NCBI GenBank assembly: GCA_037962975.1
Contig: CM075674.1
Coordinates: 34,548,501-34,612,500, forward strand
Direction: 5' to 3'
DNA length: 64,000 nucleotides
From: Clitoria ternatea
Taxonomy: Eukaryota; Streptophyta; Magnoliopsida; Fabales; Fabaceae
In this document: positions 11,597 through 22,526 of the stretch, piece after piece
Position numbering within the stretch: the first letter of the stretch is position 1
Layout: each line of letters opens with the position of its first letter
Program-made: the position numbers and the translations under genes
The notes under the pieces: generated by a model
Told to the model about the DNA's origin: nothing
Databases searched by the model: none
What the model saw: the letters and a program-made list of their open reading frames with translations, nothing else

Positions 11597-14500
11597 ATGG
11601 CAAGAAACAACAACAACAACAACGATATGGCAGCAGCTTTCAACCGCTTAGCTGAAGCCATAGAACGACAAAACCAACCAAGGAGCACTGGAGGACTCCA
11701 TGGGTTAGATCACTTCCTGAAAAGAAAACCTTCACAATTCAAAGGGGGTTATAATCCAGAAGGAGCGTATCTCTGGGCCAAGGAAATGGAGCGCATCTTT
11801 CGAGCATTGCCCTGCAAAGAATGCAAAAAGGTAGAGTATGCCACCTATATGTTGGTGGAAGAGGCAGAAAACTGGTGGATTCATGCTAGAATCCGTTTGA
11901 TCGAGGCTGACAGACCCTTGAACTGGGTCAACTTCAAAGACTATTTCCTAGAGAAATATTTTCCAGCAAGTGTGAAAAGCCGTAAAGAGCTGGAATTTAT
12001 GGAGCTAAAACAAGGCTCAATGTCTGTTGGAGAATATGCTGCAAAGTTTGAAGAACTATCTCTCTTTTACCCTCCTTTTCAATAGGTTGGTGCCGCAGAA
12101 TCAAAATGTGTTAAATTTGAGAACGGGCTGAATCTGGAAATCAAAGAGGCGATAGGGTACCAAGAAATTCAGAGTTTTCTTATTCTGATCAACAAATGCC
12201 GAATTTTTGAAGAAAATCACCAAGCCAGACTGGCACAAGAAAAGGCCAATAGACAACTGAAACCTCAGTCAGTTGATTTCAAAAGGAGAGGGACGCACTA
12301 TCCAAATCGTTTCAAGGGAGGATCATCATCTTCTCAAAGACGCAGCAATCATACGAATATCAGGTGTCATAATTGTGGAGGTAATCATCATATACGCGAT
12401 TGCACCCGACACCTAGGAGATGTTACTTGCTATCGTTGTAATCAGAAAGGACACATCAGTCCAAATTGTCCGCGGAACTGTCAAAACAACGACAGTAACA
12501 CTATGAATAATCAGAGAGGCTCTAACTATCAGGGAGGTCATGGAGGAAACACGCGTGTTGCTCAACCTCCAAGACAGAACAGGGAGTCAACAGACCAGAG
12601 GTTACAACCAACAACTGGAAGAGTCTTTGCCATCAGCGGTTCAGAGACAGACCAAGCTGATGACCTTGTGCAAAGTAAGTGTGAGATTAATGGTACAATC
12701 TTATCTGTGTTATTTGATTCTGGTGCTACACATTCATTTATTTCTGATGAGTGTGTTGGACGTCTTCAATTACCTGTGAATCCTATGAGATATGATCTGA
12801 TTGTTTCCACTCCCACCGGTACACAACTTAGGACTACTAAGGTGTGTAACGAATGTTCTATGCTCATAGAAGGTAAAAACTTTCTAGTAGATCTTATTTG
12901 TTTACCTTTGAAGGATCTGGAAGTAATCCTAGGGATGGACTGGTTATCGGCAAATCGAGCCTTGGTGGACTGTCATAACAAAACTGTGATATTTCCATCA
13001 GAAGAAAATCTTACTTCCGACAATCTTAAACTCTTTGCTTTACAAGGTGAAAGCCAATTATTTGCCTTGTTTACTCTTCCACAAAGAGATGATGAATCTA
13101 AAGCAATCGAAATGCCAGTTGTTTCTGAATTCCCTGAAGTATTTCCCGAGGATGTCTCAAGTTTACCTCCAGAATGTGAGATAGAATTCTTAATTGATTT
13201 AATTCCAGGAGCAGAACCAGTATCTAAGGCCCCATATCGTATGTCACCTATTGAACTGGCAGAACTGAAGAAGCAAATTGAGGAGTTATTGGAGAAACAT
13301 TTCATCAGGCCTAGTGTGTCGCCATGGGGAGCGCCAGTATTACTTGTCAAGAAGAAAGATGGAAGCATGAGATTATGTGTAGATTATCGTCAGTTGAACA
13401 AATTGACGGTGAAGAATAAATATCCTTTGCCCAGAATTGATGATTTAATAGATCAATTGAGAGGTGCTACTGTATTTTCCAAGATTGATCTACGATCGGG
13501 ATACCATCAGATTCGTGTCAAGTCCGAGGATATTCCAAAGACAGCTTTTAGAACACGCTATGGCCATTACGAGTATCTTGTGATGCCCTTCGGAGTAACC
13601 AATGCCCCAGCTGTATTCATGGATTACATGAATCGAGTGTTCCATTCATACTTAGATCAGTTTGTTATTATCTTTATTGATGATATTCTGATTTATTCTA
13701 AGACGTGGGAGGAACATGAAAAGCATCTTCGAGTGGTATTACAAATTCTGAAAGAGAAGCAGTTGTATGCCAAGTTGTCTAAATGTGAATTCTAGTTGAA
13801 GGAGGTAAAGTTTCTAGGTCATGTAATCTCAAGCGAAGGAGTGTCTGTGGACCCTTCTAAAATTGAAGCTGTAACGAACTGGGAGAGAGCTACTTCAGTC
13901 ACTGAGATACGAAGCTTCCTGGGATTAGCTGGTTATTATCAGAGATTCATTGAGGGATTTTCTCAAATTGCCTTACCAATGACTCGTCTAACCCGGAAGA
14001 ATCAACCTTTTGATTGGACGCCAGAATGTGAAAGAAGTTTCCAGGAACTAAAAATGAAGCTTACATCTGCTCCAGTCTTAACCTTGCCTGGCCCACAAGA
14101 AGACTTTATGGTTTATTGTGATGCTTCTAAGATGGGCTTAGGTTGTGTCTTGATGCAGCAACGAAGAGTGGTTGCCTATGCTTCTAAACAGTTGAGACCA
14201 CATGAAATGAACTATCTAACGTATGATCTAGAATTGGCAGCAGTGGTATTTGCTCTAAAAATCTAGAGACAACATTTGTATAGAGTCAAGTTTGAAGTGT
14301 TCAGTGACCACAAGAGCTTGAAGTATTTGTTCGATCAAAAGGAATTAAACATGAGGCAGCAAAGATGGATGAAGTTTCTTAAAGATTATGATTTTGATTT
14401 GAAGTACCATCCAGGAAAAGCAAATGTGGTGGCAGATGCACTTAGCCAAAAGTCCATTCATATGGCATCTTTGATGATAAAAGAGATGGAGATGATAGAA

Positions 14501-16009
14501 CAGTTCAGAGATATGAACTTGGGTGTGGAAATAAAATCTTCAAGGAGTATGACCTTGGGAACTTTGAAGATAACCAATGATTTCCTGAAGCTGTTAGGTG
14601 AAAGACAGACAAAGGACTTGCAATTACAGGAGTTGAAAGAGTTGCAGGCGAATGGAAAGGATATGGGATTACAAGAAGGATCAGATGGAATTTGGAGGAT
14701 CAGAAATAGAATATGTGTACCAGATGATGTTGATCTGAGAAGGACGATCCTAGAAGAAGCGCATAAAAGTATGTTGAGCATCCATCCTGGATCAACTAAG
14801 ATGTATCAAGATCTGAAGAAAAGCTTTTGGTGGCCAAGGATGAAGAAAGAAATAGCTGAATATGTGTCTTCATGTCTGGTGTGTCAAAAAGCCAAAGTGG
14901 AACATCAGAAGCCATCTGGTGAACTACAACTATTAGAGATTCCTGTCTGGAAATGGGATGATATTTCAATGGATTTTGTGTCAGGATTACCAAGGACTCA
15001 TTCAGGAAATGATGCAATCTGGGTTATTGTAGACAGATTGACTAAGTCTGCTCACTTCCTCCCAATGAATATGAAGAATTCTCTCCAGAAGTTGGCATAA
15101 TTATATGTGAAAGAGATCATGAGACTTCATGGTGTACCATCTAGTATTGTGTCAGATAGAGATCCAAGGTTCACTTCCCGATTCTGGGGAAGCTTGCATC
15201 AGGAATTGGGTTCAAAGCTTTGATTAAGTTCAGCTTATCATCCCCAAACAGATGGGCAGTCAGAGTGTACTATACAAAGTTTGGAAGACTTACTGCGATC
15301 TTGTGTGCTTGAACATGGTGGTAGTTGGGAGCAGTTTCTTCTAGTGATAGAATTCACGTATAACAATAGCTACCATAGCAGTATTGGTATGGCTCCATTT
15401 GAGGCATTGTATGGTAGAAAGTGTCGAACGCCCCTTTGTTGGTTAGAAACTGGTGAAAGTTTGATGTTAGGACCCGAAATTGTGCAACAGACTACTGAAC
15501 AAATAGAAATAATCAGAGAAAAGATGAAGGCATCCCAAGATAGACAGAAGCATTATTACGATAAGAGGAGGAAACCACTTGAATTCCAAGTCAGTGAGCA
15601 TGTATTTTTGAAGGTTTTACCTCACAAGGGGATTGGCCGAGCATTGAAGAGTAAGAAGTTGAGTCCGAGGTTCATTGGACCATATGAAATCCTAAAGAGG
15701 ATTGGTACAGTGGCGTATCAGATTGCACTTCCTCCTCACCTGGAAAATCTACACAATGTGTTTCATGTATCACAACTGAGGAAGTATATACAAGACCCCA
15801 CTCATGTGATTGCTGGTGATGATGTTGAAGTTAGAGAAAATCTGACCATCCCTATAGAACCCATACAGATCATAGAAAGGTCGATTAAACACCTGAGAAA
15901 CAAGAATGTACCATTAGTGAAGGTTGCATGGAAACAAGGAAATGATGTAACTCTGACTTGGGAGCGTGAAGATGCTATGAGGACGCAATACCCAGAATTG
16001 TTTCACTAA
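11597..16009 (+). pseudogene. Tekay/Del gag-pol polyprotein with five nonsense codons
   Basis: A single frame of about 1,470 codons runs from ATG 11597 to TAA at 16007-16009 without frameshift. It is broken by stops at 12083 (TAG), 13793 (TAG), 14264 (TAG), 15098 (TAA) and about 15222 (TGA). The domains in order are Gag core (FLKRKPSQFKGGYNPEGAYLW), two zinc knuckles (12363-12468), protease DSGATHSF (about 12715), RT with FIDDILIYS, RNase H (YCDASKMGLGCVL), integrase with zinc motif CLVC and the HPQTDGQSE region, and a C-terminal chromodomain-like segment ending in the WEREDAM motif. In this lineage that tail guides insertion to heterochromatin. Two of the stops replace conserved tryptophans (TGG to TAG). 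Confidence 0.93.
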
Positions 16010-16048
16010 AGAGTGCGTCATATTAGATTTCGAGGGCAAAATTTTTAT

Positions 16049-16062
16049 TAGGGTGGGAGAAA
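16049..16062 (+). promoter_or_regulatory. Polypurine tract, element C
   Basis: AGGGTGGGAGAA abuts the 3' LTR start at 16063. It is the expected primer for plus-strand DNA synthesis. Confidence 0.85.
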
Positions 16063-19000
16063 TGTAACATCCTGCTTTTAATAATAGCTCTATTTTATAA
16101 ATTATAAAGTATGGAAGGTCTGTAAGGGATGATCAATGAATAAAACATCCAATGGATGGCTTATATTACTTCAAAAATTCCATTTTTGGGTATAATTATA
16201 GAAATTACATAGACCTGTAATGATAAGATCCATTTTCCGAGTAAAATATGCCTTAGAAAGAACTTTCCCAGTGAAAAATGGGCTCTGTTCTGAGTGACCA
16301 AGAGAAATTCCGAGTGAAGGATGAAATTCTGAGTGAAAGATTGAAATTCCGAGTGAAATGTTAAAATTCCGAGTGAAGGTTGTGTTTTCCGAGTGGAACA
16401 TGGCCGAGAGGGTTTCTTCCGAGTGGAATCCCTGTCAGAGACACTCCTGAGTGAAGTGGGACCGATAGAACCACTTCTGAGTTCAAGAATCCAAGTGAGA
16501 CTCGTATGTATGGGTCTTTTTCCGAGTGATAATGACCCTGATGGACTCTGAATGAAACGTAGTTAAAGAAGTTGATCTGATCTCGGCTAAGTAATGATTA
16601 ACCGAGTGAAACCCAAGTGGGAAATACTTCTATATTCATAAGTGTTGATATCCGAGTGAAAGATATTATGAGTGAACCCATGTAACCCGTATTCTGAGTG
16701 ACTATGTATGGTGTAAGTCCGAGTGGGGCTTGACTTGGTGAATTTTTCCAAGTGATGAGGAGTGGAATAATTCCAAGTGGAACCTGATTGGGGAGTTTAT
16801 TCTGAAGAAGGATTAGTTAAGGCATTATCCGAGTGAAATGGAGGTATGAATACCGAGTGTGGGACCAAATGGATATTGGTCGGTCTTGGAGTTGTGTACC
16901 GAGTGAAAAACCAATAGAGTGATGGTATTCGTTTGAGCGAAACTCACAGTCGCTCAAGCGAGTCGGTTTTCGCTTGAGTGAAACCCCTCTGCCAGTGCAT
17001 TGTATGGAACTCGCTCAAGCGAGTCGGTATCCGCTTGAGTGAGAGGGACTCGGATTTCCCTCTTTTCACGTTACCGACCATTTCCAGTCGGTATATACAT
17101 TGACCAGGTAGAATTTCAGTCGGCCAAGAGGCTGACCGAGTGAAATTTCACTCGGAATTCACTGTCAGGTTGACGTTTTGACTTCAGTTTTGTCCCTTTA
17201 TGCATATTTTAATAAATCTTCTTCAATCATGCACACTCTAGTGGGTAGGCTGTAGAAGTGGAGCTTACTTTCAATCTAAACCACTCTTAATTCCCACTAA
17301 TAGCCCACTAGAAACCCACTCATGGAAAGTTGTCTCCCACCTTGCATTATTAAACACACACACTGATTCTGAAACTCCCAATTACTCTTCTCTATCAATA
17401 CACCTTCAATCTGAACCAGGACAACCGAGGGGACTTCTTTTCAGTCAGCCAAAGATCATCAATCCAAGTAAGAGGGGACAGGGTTGTGAATAACTATGAA
17501 ATGGATAGAATTGTATGCTGTTCTAGGATTCCAAAATTGACTTTGTAACTTTTTGCTCATTTTTGAAATTGAAAACGTGTGAATTTGACTCTGACTTCTC
17601 CATAAAAGTTATAGATCTTTTTGTTATCTGAATTTTGAGACCTGAATCAATTAATTTGAATATGTATAGCAAAAGTTATAGCCAAAATACTACAGCATGT
17701 TCGTGTGGAAGATTTATCCTATGTTTTGTGTATGCTGGGACTTGTATGTTCATAATCAGCCTTTGATGTCTTCATGAAAGTTGTATATATTAATGTTGTG
17801 GATCTATAGAAAGTAGTTTCATGTCAAAATGATTTTTGTAGCTCGAGATATGCCTAAAATACTGAAGTATGTCCAAGCTGTAAATCTGTTAACTTGAGAT
17901 ACGAACTTTATTTTTAAAACTGGGAATTTTGTGGTGAGAATTAGTGATCAGTGTCTTTATGAAAGTTATATATCTTTTTATTATGTGAATTTTGAGACCT
18001 GAACCGACTGATTTGAGTATGTGTAACAAAAGTTATAGCCAAAATACTACAGCATGTCTAAGTGGAATATTTATCCCATGTTTTGTGTATATATTAATAT
18101 GCTGGGACTTGTACGTACATAATCAGCCTTTTATGTCTTCATGAAAGTTGTAGGTATTTATGTTATGGATCTATATAAAGCGGTTTCAAGTCAAAATGAG
18201 TTTTGTAGCTTGAGTTATGCCTAAAATACTGAAGTATGTACAAGCTATAATTCTGTTAATTTGAAATCCGAATCTTATTTTTAAAACTGGGAATTATGTA
18301 GTGAGAATTAGTGGTTGATGCCTTCATGAAAGTTGTATATATTTGTGTTAAGGATAATTTAGAACTGGTTTCATGCCAAAATCATTTTTGTAGCTCCAGA
18401 AACGTTCAAATTACTAATATATGTACGTTTTGGAAAACTCACCTTGAGGCAGTGTGGTATTTCGTGAATAAGTGGTAATTCTATTTGGAATTTGAAATTG
18501 TGTTCTTCATGAAAGTTGTAGATAATTGTATTATTAAGCTATAGAAAGTGGAATCACATGAAAAGGTTATGATTTGCTCATGTTATGATTGTTTTACTAG
18601 AGTATGTTGTTGTTGGAAATGCTGAAAGTTAATTATAATGGTTATTATGAATGAAAATGATATTTTCTCTATGAGTAACAATTTATTATTAAACTCTTGA
18701 GTGATTATGATTTATTATTGATGTTGTTACATTTTAATGAGTATCATACAGTTGTATATTTTGGTGGTGAATAATTATGAATGACATAATTAATATATAT
18801 GTACATGAATGCCTTGTGGTTATTGTTACATGTGGTTGAAACAGTAAATCCATGATTCTGAAAATTATTATTTATGATGTGTCCTTTGAGGACTTGTGGT
18901 TTTCCAAGTGGTTTTGGAAATATTAATATCATGGTATGTTAAATGATAAAGAGAATTAAAGGCATTCATGCATCATAAGCATTTGGACGCACAATGGAAT

Positions 19001-19631
19001 TTTAGGGGTTCCATGATTGCCTACCCTGGTGGGGGGTTACTCTATGATGAGTTAAAGCCCTATTTTTGCGATGTGTTGGTCATGGGGCTGTAGGGATCCA
19101 TGACTGTATTAATTCCTACCGATGTCTCTATGAGACCTTTTACTGCAGTATTCCCACTAAACCAAATGGATCCAGCATGACATCATTTGACTAATTAAAG
19201 ACTTAATAATTATAATGAACTTGTTTGGCATATTCATCATAACATTATGTTTTGTTGATTGTGTTTGTGCAATTTTATTTATTTTGTATTTATTCTATAT
19301 TCTGTCTCACTCTTACATTAAATTTTACAGTGAATGCTACGCAGAATGAAGAGTGATGCCCTGATTGATGCCTATATGAATTACTACTTGGACTTTGATT
19401 TTTATTTATATTTAATGGGTTGTAATAAATATAACGTATCATGTACTGTTATCATTCTAAATCATTTCCGCTATGTAAATATTTCATGAATTTTATTAAT
19501 TACGACTAGTATGCATGATAATATTCCGTAATTATCGAATTTTATGTGAACTCTGAGTTTAATTTATGAATTTTAAATTGATCTTTCAAAAACGCGAAAA
19601 ATTTATTCGGAAAATTATACGGGGCGTTACA
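16063..19631 (+). repeat. 3' LTR of element C
   Basis: The LTR is 3569 bp and carries the same ends as the 5' LTR. It lacks about 300 bases present at 8293-8603, with the junction near 16924 (GAGTGATG followed directly by GTATTCG). Otherwise the two LTRs match with scattered substitutions. Confidence 0.96.
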
Positions 19632-19636
19632 GAAAC

Positions 19637-20804
19637 TTTGTAGTGATCAAGTCATTAGAAGGTGTGTACCTGAAAATGAATTTCATTCCATTCTTATATT
19701 TTGTCATACATACACATGTGGTGGACATTTTGGACCTCAACGTACAGCAAGGAAAGTATTAGAATCTGGTTTGTATTGGCCAACAATTTTTCATGACGCA
19801 TATACATTTTGTAAATCTTGTGAACGATGTCAAAGAATGGGAAACATATCTTGTAGAAATGAGATGCCTCAACAACCCATGTTATTTTTTGAAATTTTTG
19901 ATATTTGGGGCATAGATTTCATGGGACCTTTCCTGTATCTTTTGGTTTTGTTTATATACTACTTGCGGTTGATTATGTGTCTAAATGGGTTGAAGCTAAA
20001 GCTACTTGAACTGATGATTCTAAAGTTGTTGCAAATTTTGTTAGATCACACATATTTTGCAGGTTTGGTCTTTCTAAAGCCATTATTAGTGATCAAGGAT
20101 CACATTTTTACAACCGTAAAATGGAGTCCCTTCTTAAAAAATATGGAGTTATGCATAAGGTTTCAACACCTTATCACTCCCAAACAAATGGGCAAGCTGA
20201 AGTGTCCAATCGGGAATTAAAGATAATCCTTCAAAAAACAGTACAACCAAATAGGAAAGATTAGAGCAAAAGGTTGGAAGATGCTCTTTGGGCTTATAGA
20301 ACAGCTTATAAAACACCTATTGGAATGTCACCCTATAGGATTGTTTTTGGAAAATCATGTCACTTACCTGTAGAAATTGAGCACAAAGCTTATTGGGCAG
20401 TAAAACAATGTAACTTGGACTTAAATGAGGTCGGTAAAGAAAGGAAACTCCAACTACAGGAACTGGAAGAAATTCGTTTAGAAACTTATGAAAGTTCTAA
20501 AACCTATAAAGAAAAAGTCAAATCCTTTCATGACAAACAGGTCTTGAGAAAAAACTTTTTCATTGGACAAAAAGTTTTATTGTACAATTCACGTCTAAAG
20601 CTCATATCTGGTAAGCTTCGCTCTAAATGGGCAGGTCTATTTAAAATAACTAATATCTTTCCTTATGGTGTGATTGAAATTTCAGATAAAGCGACAAACA
20701 AGGTTTTCAAGGTAAATGGGCACCGACTTAAATCTTTCTTTCAAGGGTTCCAAGAGCACATAGATACGGAGGTGTATTTGTGTGATGCTAAATATTTTGA
20801 CTAA
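19637..20804 (+). pseudogene. Athila integrase (element D, broken)
   Basis: This continues D pol after insertion C. The zinc-binding part is seen as HTYTCGGHFG...ARKVLESGLYWP and CERCQRMGNIS. The catalytic core starts at FDIWGIDFMGPF, then a frameshift moves the signal to the next frame (about 19940-20230, with IISDQGSHF and TPYHSQTNGQAEVSNREL), with a stop near 20262. The C-terminal part 20274-20804 is open and ends with the family's KVNGHRLKSF motif. An intact integrase inserts the cDNA into the genome. The frame changes show it is dead. Confidence 0.9.
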
Positions 20805-20969
20805 TTGTTCCTAATAACAATATTTATAAAAAAATAAAAAATAAAAAATGGATATCAATTAATTACATCATTTAATTACATCATCATTTTTTTCGGTGCT
20901 AACACTTGTCTCAATCATTATTTCTATTATTGTTTTGGCATTATTATCATTTTCTTGCAGTAGTTAAAA

Positions 20970-21020
20970 GGTCATCGTCAGGCTCGTGACGTTAAACAAG
21001 CGCTTGATAGAAGGCAACCT
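20970..21020 (+). other. Conserved Athila post-pol motif (GCGCTT / AGGCAACC)
   Basis: About 170 bases after the integrase stop is GACGTTAAACAAGCGCTTGA followed by AGAAGGCAACCTATC. I recognise a very similar phrase at this position in other plant Athila-like elements. AAGCGCTT is itself a perfect 8-bp palindrome, so an RNA structure is plausible. The function is unknown. Confidence 0.5.
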
Positions 21021-21115
21021 ATCACCTTTTCACCTTCTTTATCTCTACTATTCTCTATAACCTCGTTTTCTATTCTCTTTTTTCTAAACAGCTACAACTT
21101 CAAAGTAATCTGACA

Positions 21116-21649
21116 ATGGAACAAACCCTTGCGAAACTTAAGGAAAGATTCCCTACATTTCCACGCGATGTGGTTGTAAAAATTTACAAAGCTTAAGTTC
21201 AAAGGTTAAAACTACTCATATATTTTGGTATTCCAGGGGATGTTCGTTGGCTTATTAAAGTAAAGGTACGTCTTTCTGGTGAATTACATAAACTTTATAT
21301 AAAACATTTGCCAGGTATGGGACATAGTTCTTATTCTAAAAAACGAAGAGCTAAGAGGATGGGAGTTTGCCATAAGTGTGCAAGATGGAACTGTGATACA
21401 CGTTGTAGAAACCTTGGAATGGCATCTATAAATCAAGAGGACAAAATTAAATTTATAAAGGATGGACTAAGTAAAGAGTGCAACTTGGATAACTTAATCC
21501 AAACTCTTGAGACGCATCCATGTGGAATTGTTCAAGGAGTCCTTCTAAAATTATATGATCTATTCATTCAACAAAAAGAAAACTATAGCCTTGGGAATCT
21601 GGCGTTAAACGACCCTATTTGCCAATTTATAAGAAAACTGGATAGGTAG
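21116..21649 (+). pseudogene. Basic, cysteine-rich accessory ORF of element D
   Basis: I do not recognise this protein. An ATG at 21116 opens a frame to TAG 21647-21649 (177 codons) with one nonsense codon at 21194-21196. The part after the stop is open. The middle holds a strongly basic run (SKKRRAKR) followed at once by CX2CX4CX3C (CHKCARWNCDTRC), which suggests a small zinc-bound nucleic-acid-binding module. The C-terminal third is helical and leucine-rich. It lies between the integrase and the LOG-like ORF, where Athila elements usually carry env-like ORFs. The order of a basic run then a cysteine cluster resembles the cysteine-rich RNA-binding proteins of some plant RNA viruses, but this is layout similarity only. 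Confidence 0.55.
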
Positions 21650-21960
21650 CAAAAACCTCGACTCATAGAAGGCGTTTAAGCCGTTACTGGACGTAAAACC
21701 AGAGGAAGATGTGAGCCACAATCACAACTACTGTACATATTTATTGTTGTTTTCAATGTTTTATTTTTCTGAATTCACTTTGACTTTTAAAATTACCTGT
21801 TTTTATTTTCTTCAATCATGTCTTTTCAAATTTCTTCAGTACCGTCATTTCTTTTTATATGATAATAATTGTGTAAACTTTTTATCTTTCATCAATTATT
21901 TTATCTCAGTTTTCATCTATATAAGGGCATATAACTCTATATAGAAAACATAAAAAAAAG

Positions 21961-22526
21961 ATGAAAAAAATCAAATCCATTTGTGTGTTTGGTGGATCTA
22001 ACAATGGTAATTGTAAGGAGTACCTAATAGCAGCTACTAAGTTGGGAAAACTATTGGCTGTGAAAGAAATAAAGGTCTTGTATAGAGGAGGAGTACAGGG
22101 TTTGAGAGGCTCCATGGCACTATATGCACTAGTTGAAGGAACGTCTCTAGTATCATCCTACAACATGTTGGTATTACACCAGCTATTACTGTAGGAACTG
22201 AGGTAAAAGTTATAAGCATCCATCAACGAATGGCTCGTATGGTTATAGGTGCTGAAGCCTTTATTGCACTTCCTGGAGGTTTTGGTACTTTTGAGGAAAT
22301 ATTTTGCATTGCATCATGGTGTAGCATGAACCTTTATAAAAAGCCATTAGGATTGTTAAATATTAATGGTTTTTATGACAGTTTGTTAATGTTTTAAGAT
22401 AAAGCTATGGAACAGTGCCTTATAACTCAAGATGATCGATCATTCATTCATGCTTCGTCAAATGTAGATGAATTGATTGATATTTTACAGAGCTTTTTAC
22501 CCCAACCTCAACCCCTTTTGAAGTAA
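21961..22526 (+). pseudogene. Intronless LOG-type cytokinin phosphoribohydrolase copy captured in element D
   Basis: The frame begins MKKIKSICVFGGSNNG, matching the Rossmann start of LONELY GUY proteins. Those enzymes release active cytokinin from its riboside 5'-monophosphate in the cytosol. It continues to an RGG...GLRGS loop (usual LOG form GGGxxGLMG). A frameshift near 22150-22165 moves to a frame with IHQRMARM and the signature PGGFGTFEE (22272-22298), then KKPLGLLNINGFYDSLL, which is diagnostic of the family. A stop at 22395-22397 interrupts it, and the end is at 22524-22526. Total length is about 188 codons, close to usual plant LOG size. No introns are present although plant LOG genes have several, so a processed transcript is the likely source. 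A TATA-like CTATATAAGGG lies at 21917-21927. The signature glutamate is kept, but the two breaks make activity unlikely. Confidence 0.85.

Larger units (their letters stand above)
7434..19631 (+). mobile_element. Complete Tekay/Del-type Ty3/gypsy element C
   Basis: The element is 12,198 bp with two LTRs, primer site, one gag-pol frame and a polypurine tract. The 5-bp target duplication GAAAC flanks it exactly (7429-7433 and 19632-19636). It is inserted in Athila element D between RNase H and integrase. Five nonsense codons make it non-autonomous. The two LTRs differ by scattered substitutions and by an approximately 300-bp segment missing from the 3' LTR, so it is older than element F. Confidence 0.95.

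Noticed and set aside
21711..21944. 77-codon hydrophobic ORF between the cysteine-rich and LOG-like ORFs
   Set aside because: Its phenylalanine/tyrosine-rich composition follows from T-rich non-coding DNA. It could mimic a membrane segment, but nothing supports a gene.
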